Part shown: piece after piece, positions 21,890-47,488 of the stretch
Numbering within the stretch: the stretch's first letter is position 1
Layout: every line of letters begins with the position of its first letter
Source of the DNA: Lates calcarifer
Taxonomy: Eukaryota; Chordata; Actinopteri; Centropomidae
Reading direction: 5' to 3'
NCBI RefSeq assembly: GCF_001640805.2
Contig: NC_066836.1
Location: 778,568 to 842,567, forward strand
Length of the DNA: 64,000 nucleotides
Position numbers and translations under genes: made by a program
Notes under the pieces: model-generated
Databases searched by the model: none
The model's input: the letters and a program-made list of their open reading frames with translations, nothing else
What the model was told of the DNA's origin: nothing

Positions 21890-23233
21890 GGCCTCGTGCT
21901 AACCTTTACAGCAGTCAGTAGTAGTGGGACAGTGAGCAGGCACAGAGGAGCCGACAGAGCTGCTTCAAACTAGTAAAAAGGCAGAACATGAACAAAAAGA
22001 AACAGTAAATGCAGGTTAAGTAAGCAAGCAGGGTTACATCTTTAGTTTTTTTTTTCTTCATTAAGTAAAGAAGTAACAGGAAGAAGAGACCGGAGAGGAA
22101 GAAAACCCCGAAAATATTCAAGCAGGAAGCTACTAGACATACCTGTGTTCGCCTCAGAGGGCGTGAAGCTAAAACTGCTACGAACGAATCACAAAATACA
22201 GGTTTTTTTGTTAATATCTGCGTCTGTTGAAGCTAACGATAATACTATCCCCAAGACTGACGGGGTTTGTGTTCTTAGCCCCCCCTCCCTTCTACTTCTT
22301 CCTCTCCTGTGACGTTTACTGGCGTTGCGAAGCTGTCTCATCGTCAGGCCTCATGGCTCTTCCCTCAAAAAGGTCAGACATCGAGCGAGCGTCAGTCCAG
22401 GTGAGGTAACACACCTGGCTTCACAGCAGCGTCCAGTCCTGATTCTCACAACGGCTAAGAGACAAGGCCCGTTTAAAGTCCAACTATGGCAATATATATT
22501 TATTTATATATTTATATAGCTGTAACCCAAACCATCCTCCTTTCCTTCCTTCATTCAACCAATCAGCTGCTCCTCCTCTTCCTCCTCCACAGTAATGAAA
22601 ATGAACGGAGAGATCAGAAAGTCCAGTCTGTTTTTTTATCCCCCGGTGTTTCACCTGACCTCCCCCCTGAACCTGACCACCACACCGTCCTCGCTCTCCC
22701 ACAACACCCCTGCTTCAGTCTGCGGCGACAGAGGCGCTAAAAACGGGCGCTCCGACAGGACCGAGCAGACGTCCAGGAGGTCGCTGCGATTTTCTTTTTT
22801 TTTATTTCTTTGTTCTGAAGAAAGAAGTTCTTCCAGATCAGATGAGAGAGGAGTTGTGGAGATGTGGCGTCTGTCCAAAACCGGGGGGGGGCAGTGATTG
22901 TGAGGGAGAGGGGGTCGTGTTCTGCAATGTTCAGATTTCCGCGGGTTGAAGGAAACCCGGCGGTGGCGTGGCGCGTGGCACCGTGGTTGAAGAGATCCCG
23001 CACCCTCCGATCCAGGAGGGACGTCACTGCTCCTCGACAGCCGAGGGGGGTGGGGGTGGTGTTTCAGCCTCGTCGGGGGGTCGTGTCACCTCCCCAGCCT
23101 CCACCGTTTCTCGCCGGTTTAATTTTCCATTTAAGTTGGAGCTCGTCTTCATCAAACTTCTGTTTTTTTTCCTCCCGTTTCTCCTGGTGGTGGTCGTTTT
23201 GACGTCCGGACACAAAGCGCCGCTGGCTGCCGT
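19373..23233. other. Intergenic interval and probable smg7 3' UTR
   Basis: The left part has no recognised gene. A truncated D-cassette start lies at 20294-20468. A TGTC microsatellite is at about 21847-21889, and G runs occur near 20775 and 21682. Two hydrophobic minus-strand ORFs (21282-21533 and 21915-22121) are discussed as a finding. The GC-rich segment from about 22.7 to 23.23 kb directly follows the smg7 stop and is most simply its 3' UTR. The end of that transcript could not be fixed. Confidence 0.5.
20294..20468. repeat. Truncated fourth copy of the D cassette start
   Basis: The 175 bp beginning AGAGCTCCACTGAACATCTC and running through GGAATGTCTTCGCCACATCT to CTTGATGCTTCTGGCC match the starts of cassettes 2 and 3. 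The copy breaks off before the D segment. It shows that the array once reached or was copied further toward smg7. Confidence 0.8.
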
Positions 23234-36326
<13,093 letters not shown>

Positions 36327-38269
36327 CCTGCCGGATCGACAGACTCTCAGACAACGACTGGTCCAGAAGCTAACGCTTCTCCCGGCGCCATATTGTTCCT
36401 GTCTGACCCACACAGGGAAGGGGGGGGGGTGAGCGGGGGGAGGAGGGGGGCGGAAATAATAGGTGAAATATTAGAAGTGACAGATCACGTCCAAAGTATG
36501 ACGTATGAAGTAATATTTTTAGATAATTAGTAACGAAGTACATTTACTCAACTACTGTGCTGGAACTAGCTCGTTACTCTGCAGCATCTGTTCTCTGAAC
36601 TGCGCTGCTTTAACAGCTGTAACTAAGATTTCTGCGTTAAAAATATGAAATATGTGAAATAATATAATCATATGAATCTTTTTTTTCACTGAGCTGAAGC
36701 CATCAGAGATTCATCAATAAGTCTATTGATATAATATTTACTGGTTATTATTTCTAATGGATCATTTGTCAAGGAGAAACACCAAAGTTCATGAAGATGA
36801 ATGATGTTAATGAACTGATTTGTATTCATGTTGAGACTGTGTCACTGAGCTCTCACAGACTGTGACAGCAGTGATCACAGCTCAATGCAGGACTTTTACT
36901 GCACTAAGGTATCAGTACTTTACTGAAGGAAAGGGTCTGAATATTTTCTCTCTGAGTCAGACATCCTCTAGAAGCAGATTTCCTTTTATTAGAGTGGTTA
37001 TTATTTCATAGTTTAACGTTATATTAATAAAACTGATGATGGACAGATGCAGGAAAAAGAGGAAACAATGAAATTGTTGACAGTGGGTCAACAACATGTC
37101 TGCCTCACTGTGTCACAGAGGTCAGTAAAAACACCTGACATCTTTTAATGTGGATTTTAAACTAAAACATTAACATAAACAACTAGAACATTTTAGAATC
37201 CGTGTCCATCCTGTCTTTAACCTTCTGTCTCTCCATCATGACCTGATCCTTAATGAAGGTGATTCAAGAAGAAAGAGTAAAAGAGAAAAAGTGATGGAGA
37301 ATCATGTTAAATCATTTTTCCTCTGGCCTCGGTGACGCCCCCCGGTGGCTGTCTGAAACACACCAGGCTCATTGCCTGTCTGTTACTGTGTCAGTCACTT
37401 TCTGTCTGCTGTCTTCTACTGTCTTGAATCCTCTGACTGTGTTTCCTCAGACGTCTGGAGGCTGACAGGAGTCAGCTGATCTCTCACCTGACTCACTGAC
37501 TGTCAGGTATTTCCATGTCTTTGTCTGAAGACCGTCACTGTGCCCGAGTCCTCGCTGACACCTGGGAACAGGTGAACATCACACTCCTCTGACTTCCTGT
37601 TTCAGTCCATCTGTGATCTACCTGGACTCTGCACAGCAGGACAGAGCTCATGGTCTGACAGACAGGAAGCAGCAGTAACGTCTGTCACACACATGAACTG
37701 AACTAATTAAACACACATCAGTGTCACAGTGGTTCAAAGTCTCCAGTCACATTCACACAGGAGTCATTTCATTCAGAGATCAGAAGATGATCCTGTTCAG
37801 CTGCAGGTGTCACTGTCAGTGGAGGGAAGTAATAGACTACAGTTACTGCAGTTACTGTGTGTTTATTAAGGATAAACACATTTATGATATAAATACTGAG
37901 TGATGGGATTCTAATTACAGGGATATTTGATCACACAGAGCAGTGAGTGTTTGTGTTACTGATCATCAGCTCTTCTCTGTGATTCACTCCTATTTATTCT
38001 CCTGTGTGATGAAGGTCCTGAACCACAGTCAGACCTGATGGGACCAGGACCAGGACCTGAGTGATCCTGAGTGTGAGTGTCTCTTTAACTCTGACGCTGC
38101 CTCCTGCCTCCTCCTGCCTCCTGCCTCCTCCTGCCGCAGACTCTCCAGCCTCGCCTCTCTCTCTCTGTCTCTGCAGCGGCCGCCTCCTGCTACAAACAAC
38201 CGACGACCCCGGGAACACAGGACCGGCACCGGACCGGACCGGGACCCAGAGAAACACAGAGAGGAAACC
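36327..38269. promoter_or_regulatory. Shared upstream region of smg7 and nmnat2 (head to head)
   Basis: The two start codons are 1943 bp apart and point away from each other. A CpG-containing part (about 36.1-36.46 kb) surrounds the smg7 first exon, and a GC-rich part with CCTCCTG repeats (about 38.09-38.25 kb) lies just before the nmnat2 ATG. In between is AT-rich sequence with no exon seen. Separate promoters are more likely than one bidirectional promoter, given the distance. Confidence 0.6.
36386..36394 (-). promoter_or_regulatory. Putative YY1 site at the smg7 promoter
   Basis: On the minus strand the sequence is AATATGGCG, an exact match to the AANATGGCG consensus of YY1. It lies 60 bp upstream of the smg7 ATG. 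This placement, in the 5' UTR or at the start site on the sense strand, is typical of housekeeping promoters. Confidence 0.5.
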
Positions 38270-41188
38270 ATGACAGAAACCACCAAAACCCACGTCATCC
38301 TTCTGTCCTGCGGCAGCTTCAACCCCATCACCAAGGGACACATCCATATGTTCGGTGAGCATCTGCGCTGTTTGGGTGGGGGCAGGGCTGGGTGTTTGTG
38401 GAGGATGGAGAAACCTCCAATATTCACAGTAACGGTCTCGATCTGAATCCGCCGTTAAAATGGTGAAAATATGAATGAGCTTTGGTCTGTGGCGCGTCGT
38501 CGCTGTCCAGCAGGGTGGTGCTGAAATGGGCGACGTCTCTAGAAGAAGATCAAAACAATAGAGTCAGAAACACAACAGAACCACGATAAGAACAACATGT
38601 AACCCGGGTCAGAACGGCTGAAGCCGCTAGAACGGAATGGAAGCCGGGAATGTTCCGTGTCGGCCCGGTGCAGGCCTCGGGCAGCGTGTGGCGCAGCCCA
38701 GAAATGACGGATCCTCCGGGATCCTGGAGGTTCAGGCACACACACGCTGCAAAACAAACCGAGCAGCAGCAGCTCGGTGCTCACAGCTGCGACTCCGCCA
38801 GGTAGTGCCTTGCTCAGCGGCGTTTTCCTGCGTCATTACAGAGGAGCTGAGGCCTGATGAGACAGGCTTCACAGAGGAAGCTGTTCTCTCTCATCACTGA
38901 CGATTAAACAGCATCAGTAACAGACTGACACATGTTGAGGTCGTTTTAATAGACCAGAAGATCCTTTAAAACGGATCAGATAAACCAGCTCTAAGGATTC
39001 AGTGAGTTCAAACTGATCTCAAACTAACCCAATAAAAACTGTAGTTATTCTAAACCTTTGTTCAGCTGTTCATTAACTCATTAACTCCTGTTGTAACTAA
39101 GAGAGGGACAGCGTCTACCTTCAGACAGAATGAATACAGATAAAGACATGTTCACTCTAACAGCAACAGAAGCATCTGTCCTGAGCTGATCAATAACTGA
39201 TAACATGTGAGAATATCTACAGTGAATACAGCTGAAAATCAAATCACCTGTTCGTTACAAACACACACAGGATGTGGACTCACTCACTGTTTTATATCAT
39301 GTTAAACAAACAGGTTCATCATGAGTCACTGTGGAGGATTTCTAGAAATAAAACCACAGAACTCAAGGATCAGATCATTTCATGAACCGACTCTCAGAGG
39401 AGGAAGAAGTAATCAGATACTTTACTGAAATAAAGTACCACACAGTAACACAGACACTAACAGATGGAGGCAGTGGGATTCCAGCAGCTCCTGGTAAATC
39501 CCTCTTTTTGTCAGTGGAGTCTGGTAGAGATCTATGTTGATGTTTCTCTAATAAAATCCTGTCCTCATGTTGTCAGAAGAACAACAAGAGCTGTTCACTG
39601 CTCTGATCAATACTGCACTGACTGTAAAGACTGTGTCCCTGTCAGTCATTTACACCCAGAACATGGAGCGTGAGTCCCAGGCTGGAGACGTCTCCAACAT
39701 GTGCTCATCCTGTACTCAGAGAGTGGGTTCACAGAGCAGAACGTAACCATACGACCCTGCGCTGAGCCGGCACTCAGAGTGGTGACGGAGTGACACCTGA
39801 CACAGCTCAACATGTCAGTGTTGACAAAACACTGCAGTCTGCAGGAAGACGCTGCCTCTGTCTTTGTGAAGTTCACTTCCTCTGAGTCACATCAGTGACC
39901 GCCCAGTGAGCGCTGTGTCGTCCAATCAGGTGCAGGTCGAGTTAATGCTGGTGTATGAGTGAAGGAGCGAGCTGTCAATCATCTGTTGTCCCGCCTTCTG
40001 GAAACGTGTCCGACTGACTCATCCTGAGCTTTCAGTCGTTTCCTGGGATTCATCCCAAACTAAGTGAAACATGTTTGAATCCCATGATTCTGTCAGAGGC
40101 AGGTGTTCCTGGTATTTTGTCCAGCCCTGGAACATGAGCTGTTCACAGCACCTTCCTCTGTGATGTCTGTGTCTGAGCTGCAGCTCAGCAGCCACAGTCA
40201 TGACCTACTTTCACCACCAGCTCCTCTGGCTCTGCATCTTTACATCTTTACATCTCTGCATCTCTGTGTCTTTGCATCTCTCTCTCTGCTGTTGAACGCA
40301 GCCTGTCCTCTCCATCAACTCTTCCTCCTGAGGTGAAGAAGATCAACGATGGTACATATAAAACATAGATACACAGCCAACGACAGTAAACACCTCACAG
40401 CTGAGCAGTAAAGACTCAGTGAGTAACTGATGTGGTGCAGTATAATGAGTAGTTTTACTGTGATACTGAGTAAATGTTACTGAGAGTACTTCATAGACCT
40501 GTGAGCTCTTCACAGGTTTGACTTCCTGTCTCACCTGTAGAAACTCTCTGCACCTGCTCAGACAGCAGCTGTGTGTGTTCTTCAGGTCAGAGGTCAGTGT
40601 CAGACTGTGTCTGCAGGTCAGTTATTTCTACACCAACACTGAATTTAAACTCCGTCTGCAGCTGGTTGTTGTGTGATGTGATGATGTGACTGTGTCACTG
40701 TGTGATTCAGAGAATCATCAGCTGAGGTCAGTGTAACAGCAGTGACAGGAACAGGAAGCAGTCACATGTCTCTACAATATGAACTGGAACTGAAACATCC
40801 TTCACTTCAGTAAAGTATCTGATTACTTCTTCCTCCACTGACAGTCCCACAGTAACACACACTCACAGATGGAGCAGTGGTATTCCAGCAGCTCCTGTGT
40901 TCTGCTCAGTAAAATCCCTGTTTTTGTCAATGGAGTCTGGTGGTGAGTTCTTGCTCAGTGCTGCACTGATTCCAAAGATGAATGTCAGTCATCATCATTA
41001 CACCACAAACCATGGGAATATAAACCAAGGTTCCTCTGATATCTGGAGTTAGTCTGAGTTCGTCTTTAAACAGACGAATGTGAGTAACTGAGGTTTTGAA
41101 GGATCCACTGATCCTCACACAGACAGCTGATCACTGTCAGCACATTATGGATTAAATGTGTCACTGTCTGAACTGTGTTCAGTCGTAT

Positions 41189-41222
<34 letters not shown>

Positions 41223-41788
41223 AGCTGAACTCTCACAGCCTCAGTAACAACACTCAGTTGTTCTGCTTCAGATTCCTAAAAATCACAGCAACACGCTGAA
41301 ACTCAGCCAACAAGTCAAACAAAAACTCTCCATCAGTCGCCGTCCTGCTCAAAGAGCGGGGAACCGTCTCCGTCGCCATGGTGACCAACCGCTCAGTAGT
41401 TTGAAAAACAGTTCAGCGGGGACTGAGACGAAGCCTGGACCAGAGATCACTGCTGTTCACCACTCATTCACCTTCAGCCTGAGTCTGACTTCACACTGAG
41501 CTCATATGACCTGGTCTGATTAAACATGATGAGTGAGTGTGGTGGTTCAGTGTAACAGAGAGTGGAGCCTCCAGGTAACAACAGGTACGACCTCCCTCTG
41601 ACTGACTGAGAGTCAGCAGCTGATCAGACCCAGAGATCAACAACAACAAGAATCAACATGTGGTTATAAACTCACAGCAGCTGTGATGAGTTTCCTCACT
41701 GACCGAGACATTAGATCTTTGTAGTCAGGACTCAACTGTGATCTTTGATCAACACTTCTGTTGTTTTGCATTTGTTTCACACTGTTTC

Positions 41789-41826
<38 letters not shown>

Positions 41827-43279
41827 AGAAAAAGCCAGAGAGTATCTGCATAAAACAGGGCGTTTCATTGTGATCGGAGGGATCATCTCACCGGTGCACG
41901 ACTCCTATGGGAAACCTGTGAGTAAGCAGTTCAGATGAGTTGAAGTGTCAGGGTGTAGCCGGCCTCAGGCAGCTGCAGCTCAGAGAACAGACGCTCTGTG
42001 TTGGATACTGTAGGCTGGTAACATGGCGCTGTGTGCAGCTGCAGCTCTCTGCTGTGTCTCTGCTGCTGTTGTTTTCCACTCGGCTTCCTGCTGGAATTAA
42101 TGAAGGTCTTGTCCTAGTTTCTGCTCTGCCTCTACAGAAACACACCACATGAATAATAGATGCTACAGAAACACACTTTCAGCCACATCAGGAATCTTTG
42201 CTGCTCATTTCTAACGTGGCTTTTTCTCCACCTGCAGCTGATGGTGTATTAACACATGACTCATCCACCCGTCAGTCACACACCACACACTCCATCATCT
42301 GTCTGACTGGGGGAGCGGAGCAGCTCTGACCTCTAGTTGTAGTAAATTATTGTTATGAACATTCAGGACGATGTGTGTGGTTTCCTGCTGTTCCACCACC
42401 TGACAGATGGGGGCAGTAACGTGCACTGACAGAGGCAGTGGAGCTGGAGACTTTAACAAACAGGTCGAAACACTGATTTCAGACATTTTTAAGATGAACT
42501 TTGAGACTGTTTCATGAGGGAGGAAACACACTGATCATGTTTGTCACAAACTGTAAACACCATTAACATCAGTGAAGAAGAAGAAATCTATAAAACATGA
42601 CACCAACAGACTGATGATCGTCACCTGCTCATGAGGACATTTGATCATTAACATAATCACCGCTTCCACATTGTCCATGTAAGGACTTCCTGTTCTGTCT
42701 TTGATTCCCAAACAGTCGTTTCAGAGGAAACAGAACAAACAGAAACACGTCAGTGATGAGTCACAGGCAGAAAAACAGAGCGACTGGTTCAGACAACAGG
42801 AAGTCAGAGGATGAAAACATCCCTGATATGAGAGGAGGTCAGTGAGAGGAGGATGATCCTGGACACAGACTCTGAGGGAGAGAGTTGAACTGACTGATGA
42901 GATGTAGAAGCTGCTGTGATGAACGTTTGTATTAAACACATTCACTCAGTGGAGCTTCTGTCCAGGACCAAAGAGAAAACTGGTGAATGAACTGAACAAC
43001 ACGTCTGTTCTGACTCAGTCTGTGGATCATTGAGATTTTTCTTCCTTTCTGTTCATTAGCCTGAGGTTCAAACCCGTGACACTAACACTGACAATGACTC
43101 TGAATCATGGCTAGTTGTTTCCCCCATTTCCAGTCTTTGTGCTAAGCTAAGCTAAGACATGTCCCTCCTTACAGAGTCTCACAGGTATCATGCACCATCT
43201 GAGGTCAAAGGTCACAGCTACACACCAGGCAGGTTAACTCCTGTTGAAGAAGCATGAACACATTCAGATAAACTGAGTG

Positions 43280-43340
<61 letters not shown>

Positions 43341-46300
43341 CGCAGGGTCTGGTGTCCAGCAGACATCGTCTCACCATGTGTCAGCTGGCTGTGCAGTCCT
43401 CTGACTGGATCAGGTGAGACCACTTCAGTCTTTACCTCTGTACTGAGAACTGACCTCAGTTTGAAACCAAGTTTTCCTGACAGGCTTTTATTGTGAAATA
43501 TCTGCAGGAAGTTGTAGTTCCACTGCTTCATAGTGATCGTAAAGACAGCAGAGTAGACTCTGTGTTGAATGCTCTTTAATCCTGAGCCCCCTGCTGTGTG
43601 TTGTTGTGGATGTTTCAGGGTGGACCCCTGGGAGTGTTACCAGGACACCTGGCAGACGACCTGCAGCGTGCTGGAGCATCACCGCGACCTGATGAAGGTG
43701 TGAACTGTCTGTTCCCATTAAACTAAACTGAAGAAATCCTCGGCAGCTTCCAGAATCAGAGCTCATGATGTTTTTCTTCTCAGAGAGTCACCGGCTGTAT
43801 CCTGTCCAACGTCAACACGCCGTCCACGACTCCTGTGATTGGTCAACCTCAGAACCAGACTCCGCCCATCTACCAGAGCCACAACAACATGAATCACAAG
43901 CCCACGGCCAGTGAGTCACACTCTGCTACACCCATCACCATCACCAACACCATCACCAACACCAACACCAACACCATCATCATCACCATCACCATCACCA
44001 TCACCAACAACAACACCATCACCAACACCATCACCATCACCATCACCATCATCATCACCATCACCATCATCATCACCATCACCAACACCAACACCATCAC
44101 CAACACCATCATCATCACCATCACCAACACCATCACCATCACCATCATCATCACCAACACCATCATCATCACCATCACCATCACCAACACCAACACCATC
44201 ACCATCACCAACACCATCACCATCACCATCACCATCATCATCACCATCACCAACAACAACACCAACACCATCACCATCACCATCACCATCACCAACACCA
44301 TCACCAACAACAACACCAACACCATCACCATCACCATCACCATCACCATCACCAACACCATCACCAACACCAACACCAACACCAACACCATCACCAACAC
44401 CATCATCATCACCATCACCAACACCAACACCAACAACAACACCATCACCATCACCATCACCATCATCATCACCATCACCAACAACAACACCAACACCATC
44501 ACCATCACCATCACCATCATCATCACCATCACCAACACCAACACCAACAACAACACCATCACCATCACCAACACCAACACCAACAACAACACCATCACCA
44601 ACACCAACACCATCATCATCACCATCACCAACACCAACACCAACAACAACACCATCACCATCACCATCACCATCATCATCACCATCACCAACACCAACAC
44701 CAACAACAACACCATCACCATCACCATCACCATCACCAACAACAACACCATCACCATCACCATCACCATCACCATCATCATCACCATCACCAACACCAAC
44801 ACCATCACCATCACCATCACCATCACCAACACCATCATCATCACCATCATCATCACCATCATCATCACCATCATCATCACCATCACCAACACCAACACCA
44901 TCACCATCACCATCACCATCACCAACACCATCATCATCACCATCACCATCACCATCACCATCACCAACACCATCACCATCACCAACACCATCATCCATGG
45001 GTGTTAATGACTGTGATCTAACATCTCCTCTTCCTCTCTCTTCAGTCAAGCTGTGGGGGAAGATCAGTGAGAGTCTGGGGAAGATCTGCTGCGTCCGCCC
45101 GCACGTCGACCGCTTCACCTTTGTCGGTCAGTAAACACGACACCAACACAAACAGGAACTGTACTGGTTTGTCATTTTCCTGCCACCCGGTTTCACAACC
45201 CTCGTGCAAATACACTAACACAGCTGCAGAGCATATCATTTCATTGCTCCCTCGTTGCATTTACTTTGTGTTTTTCATGACAGCTTTAATTTAAAGTTGT
45301 GTCAGCACTCTGCTTCCTGGAATTAGAATAAAAAGTCAAACTCAGAGAGCAGCATTCGGAGGCTTGACTGATAATTATCTTTTTAAAACTGATTAAGTGA
45401 CTATAATGAAATGTTGTAAAGTATGTAATTATTCTGACACAGTCCACACCCTGGACATTTATCATGTACACTGAACATACGAATCTCTTTCTGTCAGATG
45501 AAAACGCCAACCTGGGGACTGCGATGAGATACGAGGAGATCGGTGAGTGTCCTCCTCAGATTCTGGTCCTGAGCAGACTCAGTGTCGTGTCCTCTGGTTT
45601 CCTTCCTGCTGTGTCTGAACTTCCTCTGGTCTGTTTGTTATCCAGTAAACGTGTGGTTTACTGAGGACGTGTCTCTTTCCTCCTGCCTGTTTGTCGTCTG
45701 TAGAGTTACGCATCTTGCTCCTGTGTGGCAGTGATCTCCTGGAGTCCTTCTGCATCCCTGGTCTGTGGAAGGACAGTGATGTAAGCACACTGTAGCTCCG
45801 CCCCCACCCAACCTGTAGCCCCGCCCCTCAGCTCTTGACCCGTCATGATCTGCTCGTTAAGTCTGGCATCATGACCGATGAAAATACCTTTTCCAGGTCC
45901 ATTTTCGCAAGATGCTGCAGTGCTGTGTCCCGCATTGTCTGAACAGATCTGAGTCCTAAAAACAGTTCAGAGTCATTCTACTGCTCTGACTGTGACGAGG
46001 AGGAGATGACTACAGCTGATAAGATACAGTTTTTAAACCAATGAAGAAAAAAAGTTTTACCCCAGCAGGTGCTAACATTAGCCAGCTAACCTAGCTAACA
46101 TTAGCACCCACTGGTTAAAAGCAGGTGCCCCTGATATAAGCTCTGGGTTTTAAGGTGAATAAAGCTGGTCTTAGCTATCTTCACTGTTTGAGCAGCACAG
46201 AAAAGGACTGACAACTGAAACATGAAGATGTGGTTCAGAGCAAGAAACAGCTGTAAAACCCAGAGCTGATATCAGAGGGACCTGCTTTTAACCAGTGGGT

Positions 46301-47488
46301 GCTAATGTTAGCTAGTTAGCTGGCGTCAAACTTTTTTCTTCATTGGTTTAAAAACTGTATCTTATCAGCTGCAGTCATCTCCTCTTGTCTTCCTCGTCAC
46401 AGTGAAAGCAGAATGACTCTGAACTGACTCAGATCTGTCCAGATGAAAGACAGAAGTTGGACCTGGAAACAGTGTTTTCGTTGGTCCTGACTTCATGACT
46501 TAATGACTGACGAGTCAGTTTGATGTTGGTGATGTCCAAGTTTGAAACGGACATTTGAGTTAATTAGTTGGTAAATTAGTCAGTTGGTTCTGGTTAGTTT
46601 GGTCTCAGAGTTAGAGTCATAAAATCTGGTGTGACTGCATCTGTGGTTTCAGATGGAGGTGATCGTTGGGGATTTCGGGATTGTGGTGGTTCCTCGTGAC
46701 GGAGCAGACACAGAGAGAATCATGAATCACTCCTCCATCCTCCGCAAATACAAGGTGAGATTCACACCTGAGGTCACTTTAACCCTGAGAATGAGAGAAA
46801 CGTCCTGATCCATGTCTGATCTCCTCCTTCAGGACAACATCATCGTGGTGAAAGATGCGACGAACCACCCGATGGCCATCGTCAGCTCCACCAAGAGCAG
46901 GTGGGGGTTTAACATTACAGTTAATATTTGTACAGACAGACTCACTTTGTGTTGTTCCCACTTTAAACCTCTAACACAGTCAGCATTTTTACATTTGAGA
47001 GTCAAACTGAAGGAGGAAGATGTTTCAGATGGATGTCAGTTTGATATCTAACGTATTGAACACGTCCTGAACAGGACTGCTTCAGGTTGTGTTTAGCAGG
47101 TTCAGGTTGTAGGTTAGCAGAGAACACTGACTGAGCTTAGCTCCAGTAAAACGTTTATCAAAGTTAAACTCTTGACAGAAACCAAAGTAGAGACAGAACA
47201 ACAATCAATACTCTGAAAACTCAGGACCAGACTGTAGATACCCACAGGACTAATTAACTAATGAGACACAGGTGACACAGAGAAAAGGCGGGAAAAACAC
47301 AAAGACAGGAAGTGAAACCACAGACACACAAGGAAAGTAATTTCAGAATAAAACTAAAAATTAAATGTACCCCCCCCCCCCCCAGACTGGCCCTGCAGCA
47401 CGGTGACGGTCACGTCGTGGACTACCTGAGTCAGCCCGTCATCGACTACATCCTGCAGAGTCAGCTGTACATCAACGCCTCAGGATAG
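38270..47488 (+). CDS. nmnat2: Nicotinamide mononucleotide adenylyltransferase 2, 11 coding exons
   Basis: Makes NAD+ from NMN and ATP at Golgi and axonal vesicles and protects axons from degeneration. Exons: 38270-38354, 41829-41917, 43346-43413, 43619-43697, 43784-43910, 45046-45126, 45498-45542, 45704-45780, 46653-46754, 46833-46900, 47386-47488. They sum to 924 nt, 307 aa, the same length as human NMNAT2. The start [20 protein letters not shown] contains the nucleotide-binding GSFNP, continued by ITKGH (T21-x-G-H24, the HxGH-type site). SSTKSR near the end is the second phosphate-binding motif. Cys164-Cys165 (KICCVRP) match the palmitoylated pair of the mammalian protein. The sequence ends SQLYINASG. 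Short introns between exons 3 and 5 and a 1.1-kb repeat in intron 5 are notable. Confidence 0.97.
38355..41828. other. nmnat2 intron 1 with palindromic-repeat fragments
   Basis: The 3.5-kb first intron holds two partial copies of the repeat best seen at 61092-61368: about 39398-39549 and about 40800-40945. A CA microsatellite (41190-41220) and a TG microsatellite (41793-41822) are also present, the latter immediately upstream of the exon 2 acceptor. No extra exon was recognised. Confidence 0.6.
43280..43344. repeat. TG then CG alternating tract forming the nmnat2 exon 3 acceptor
   Basis: About 52 bp of TG are followed by 12 bp of CG and then CAG and exon 3. The alternating purine-pyrimidine tract, including the CG block, could adopt Z-DNA. 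It takes the place of a normal polypyrimidine tract. Confidence 0.9.
43929..44997. repeat. Hexanucleotide CAYCAM satellite in nmnat2 intron 5
   Basis: About 1.07 kb built almost wholly from CATCAC, CAACAC, CATCAT and CAACAA triplet pairs. It begins about 18 bp after the exon 5 donor and ends about 50 bp before the exon 6 acceptor, so it makes up nearly all of the intron. It is open in several frames on both strands, which yields spurious ORFs of about 370 to 410 codons. Confidence 0.97.
45937..46450. mobile_element. Long imperfect palindrome in nmnat2 intron 8, MITE-like
   Basis: Two arms of about 220 bp are inverted copies of one another. Landmarks on the left arm (ACAGATCTGAGT, CAGAGTCATTCT, GATAAGATACAG, CCAATGAAGAAAA, GCTAACATTAGC, GCTCTGGGTTTTA) recur in reverse complement on the right. 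The centre lies near 46195. Such non-coding foldback elements are common in fish genomes. Exact ends and target duplication could not be fixed. Confidence 0.75.
47370..47383 (+). repeat. Run of 14 C as polypyrimidine tract of the last nmnat2 exon
   Basis: Fourteen C residues directly precede the AG of the final exon. The tract is a usable pyrimidine stretch but is prone to length polymorphism and sequencing error. Confidence 0.9.

Noticed and set aside
493..23233. A search for V segments, leader exons or 23-spacer V signals
   Set aside because: No Cys-x-x-Trp V framework or YYCA-type end followed by CACAGTG with a 23-bp spacer was seen; the 23-spacer signals found belong to D segments.
43835..45134. 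Four overlapping ORFs of about 366-407 codons on both strands
   Set aside because: They are artefacts of the stop-free CAYCAM repeat in nmnat2 intron 5. The real coding sequence uses exon 5 and exon 6 on either side.
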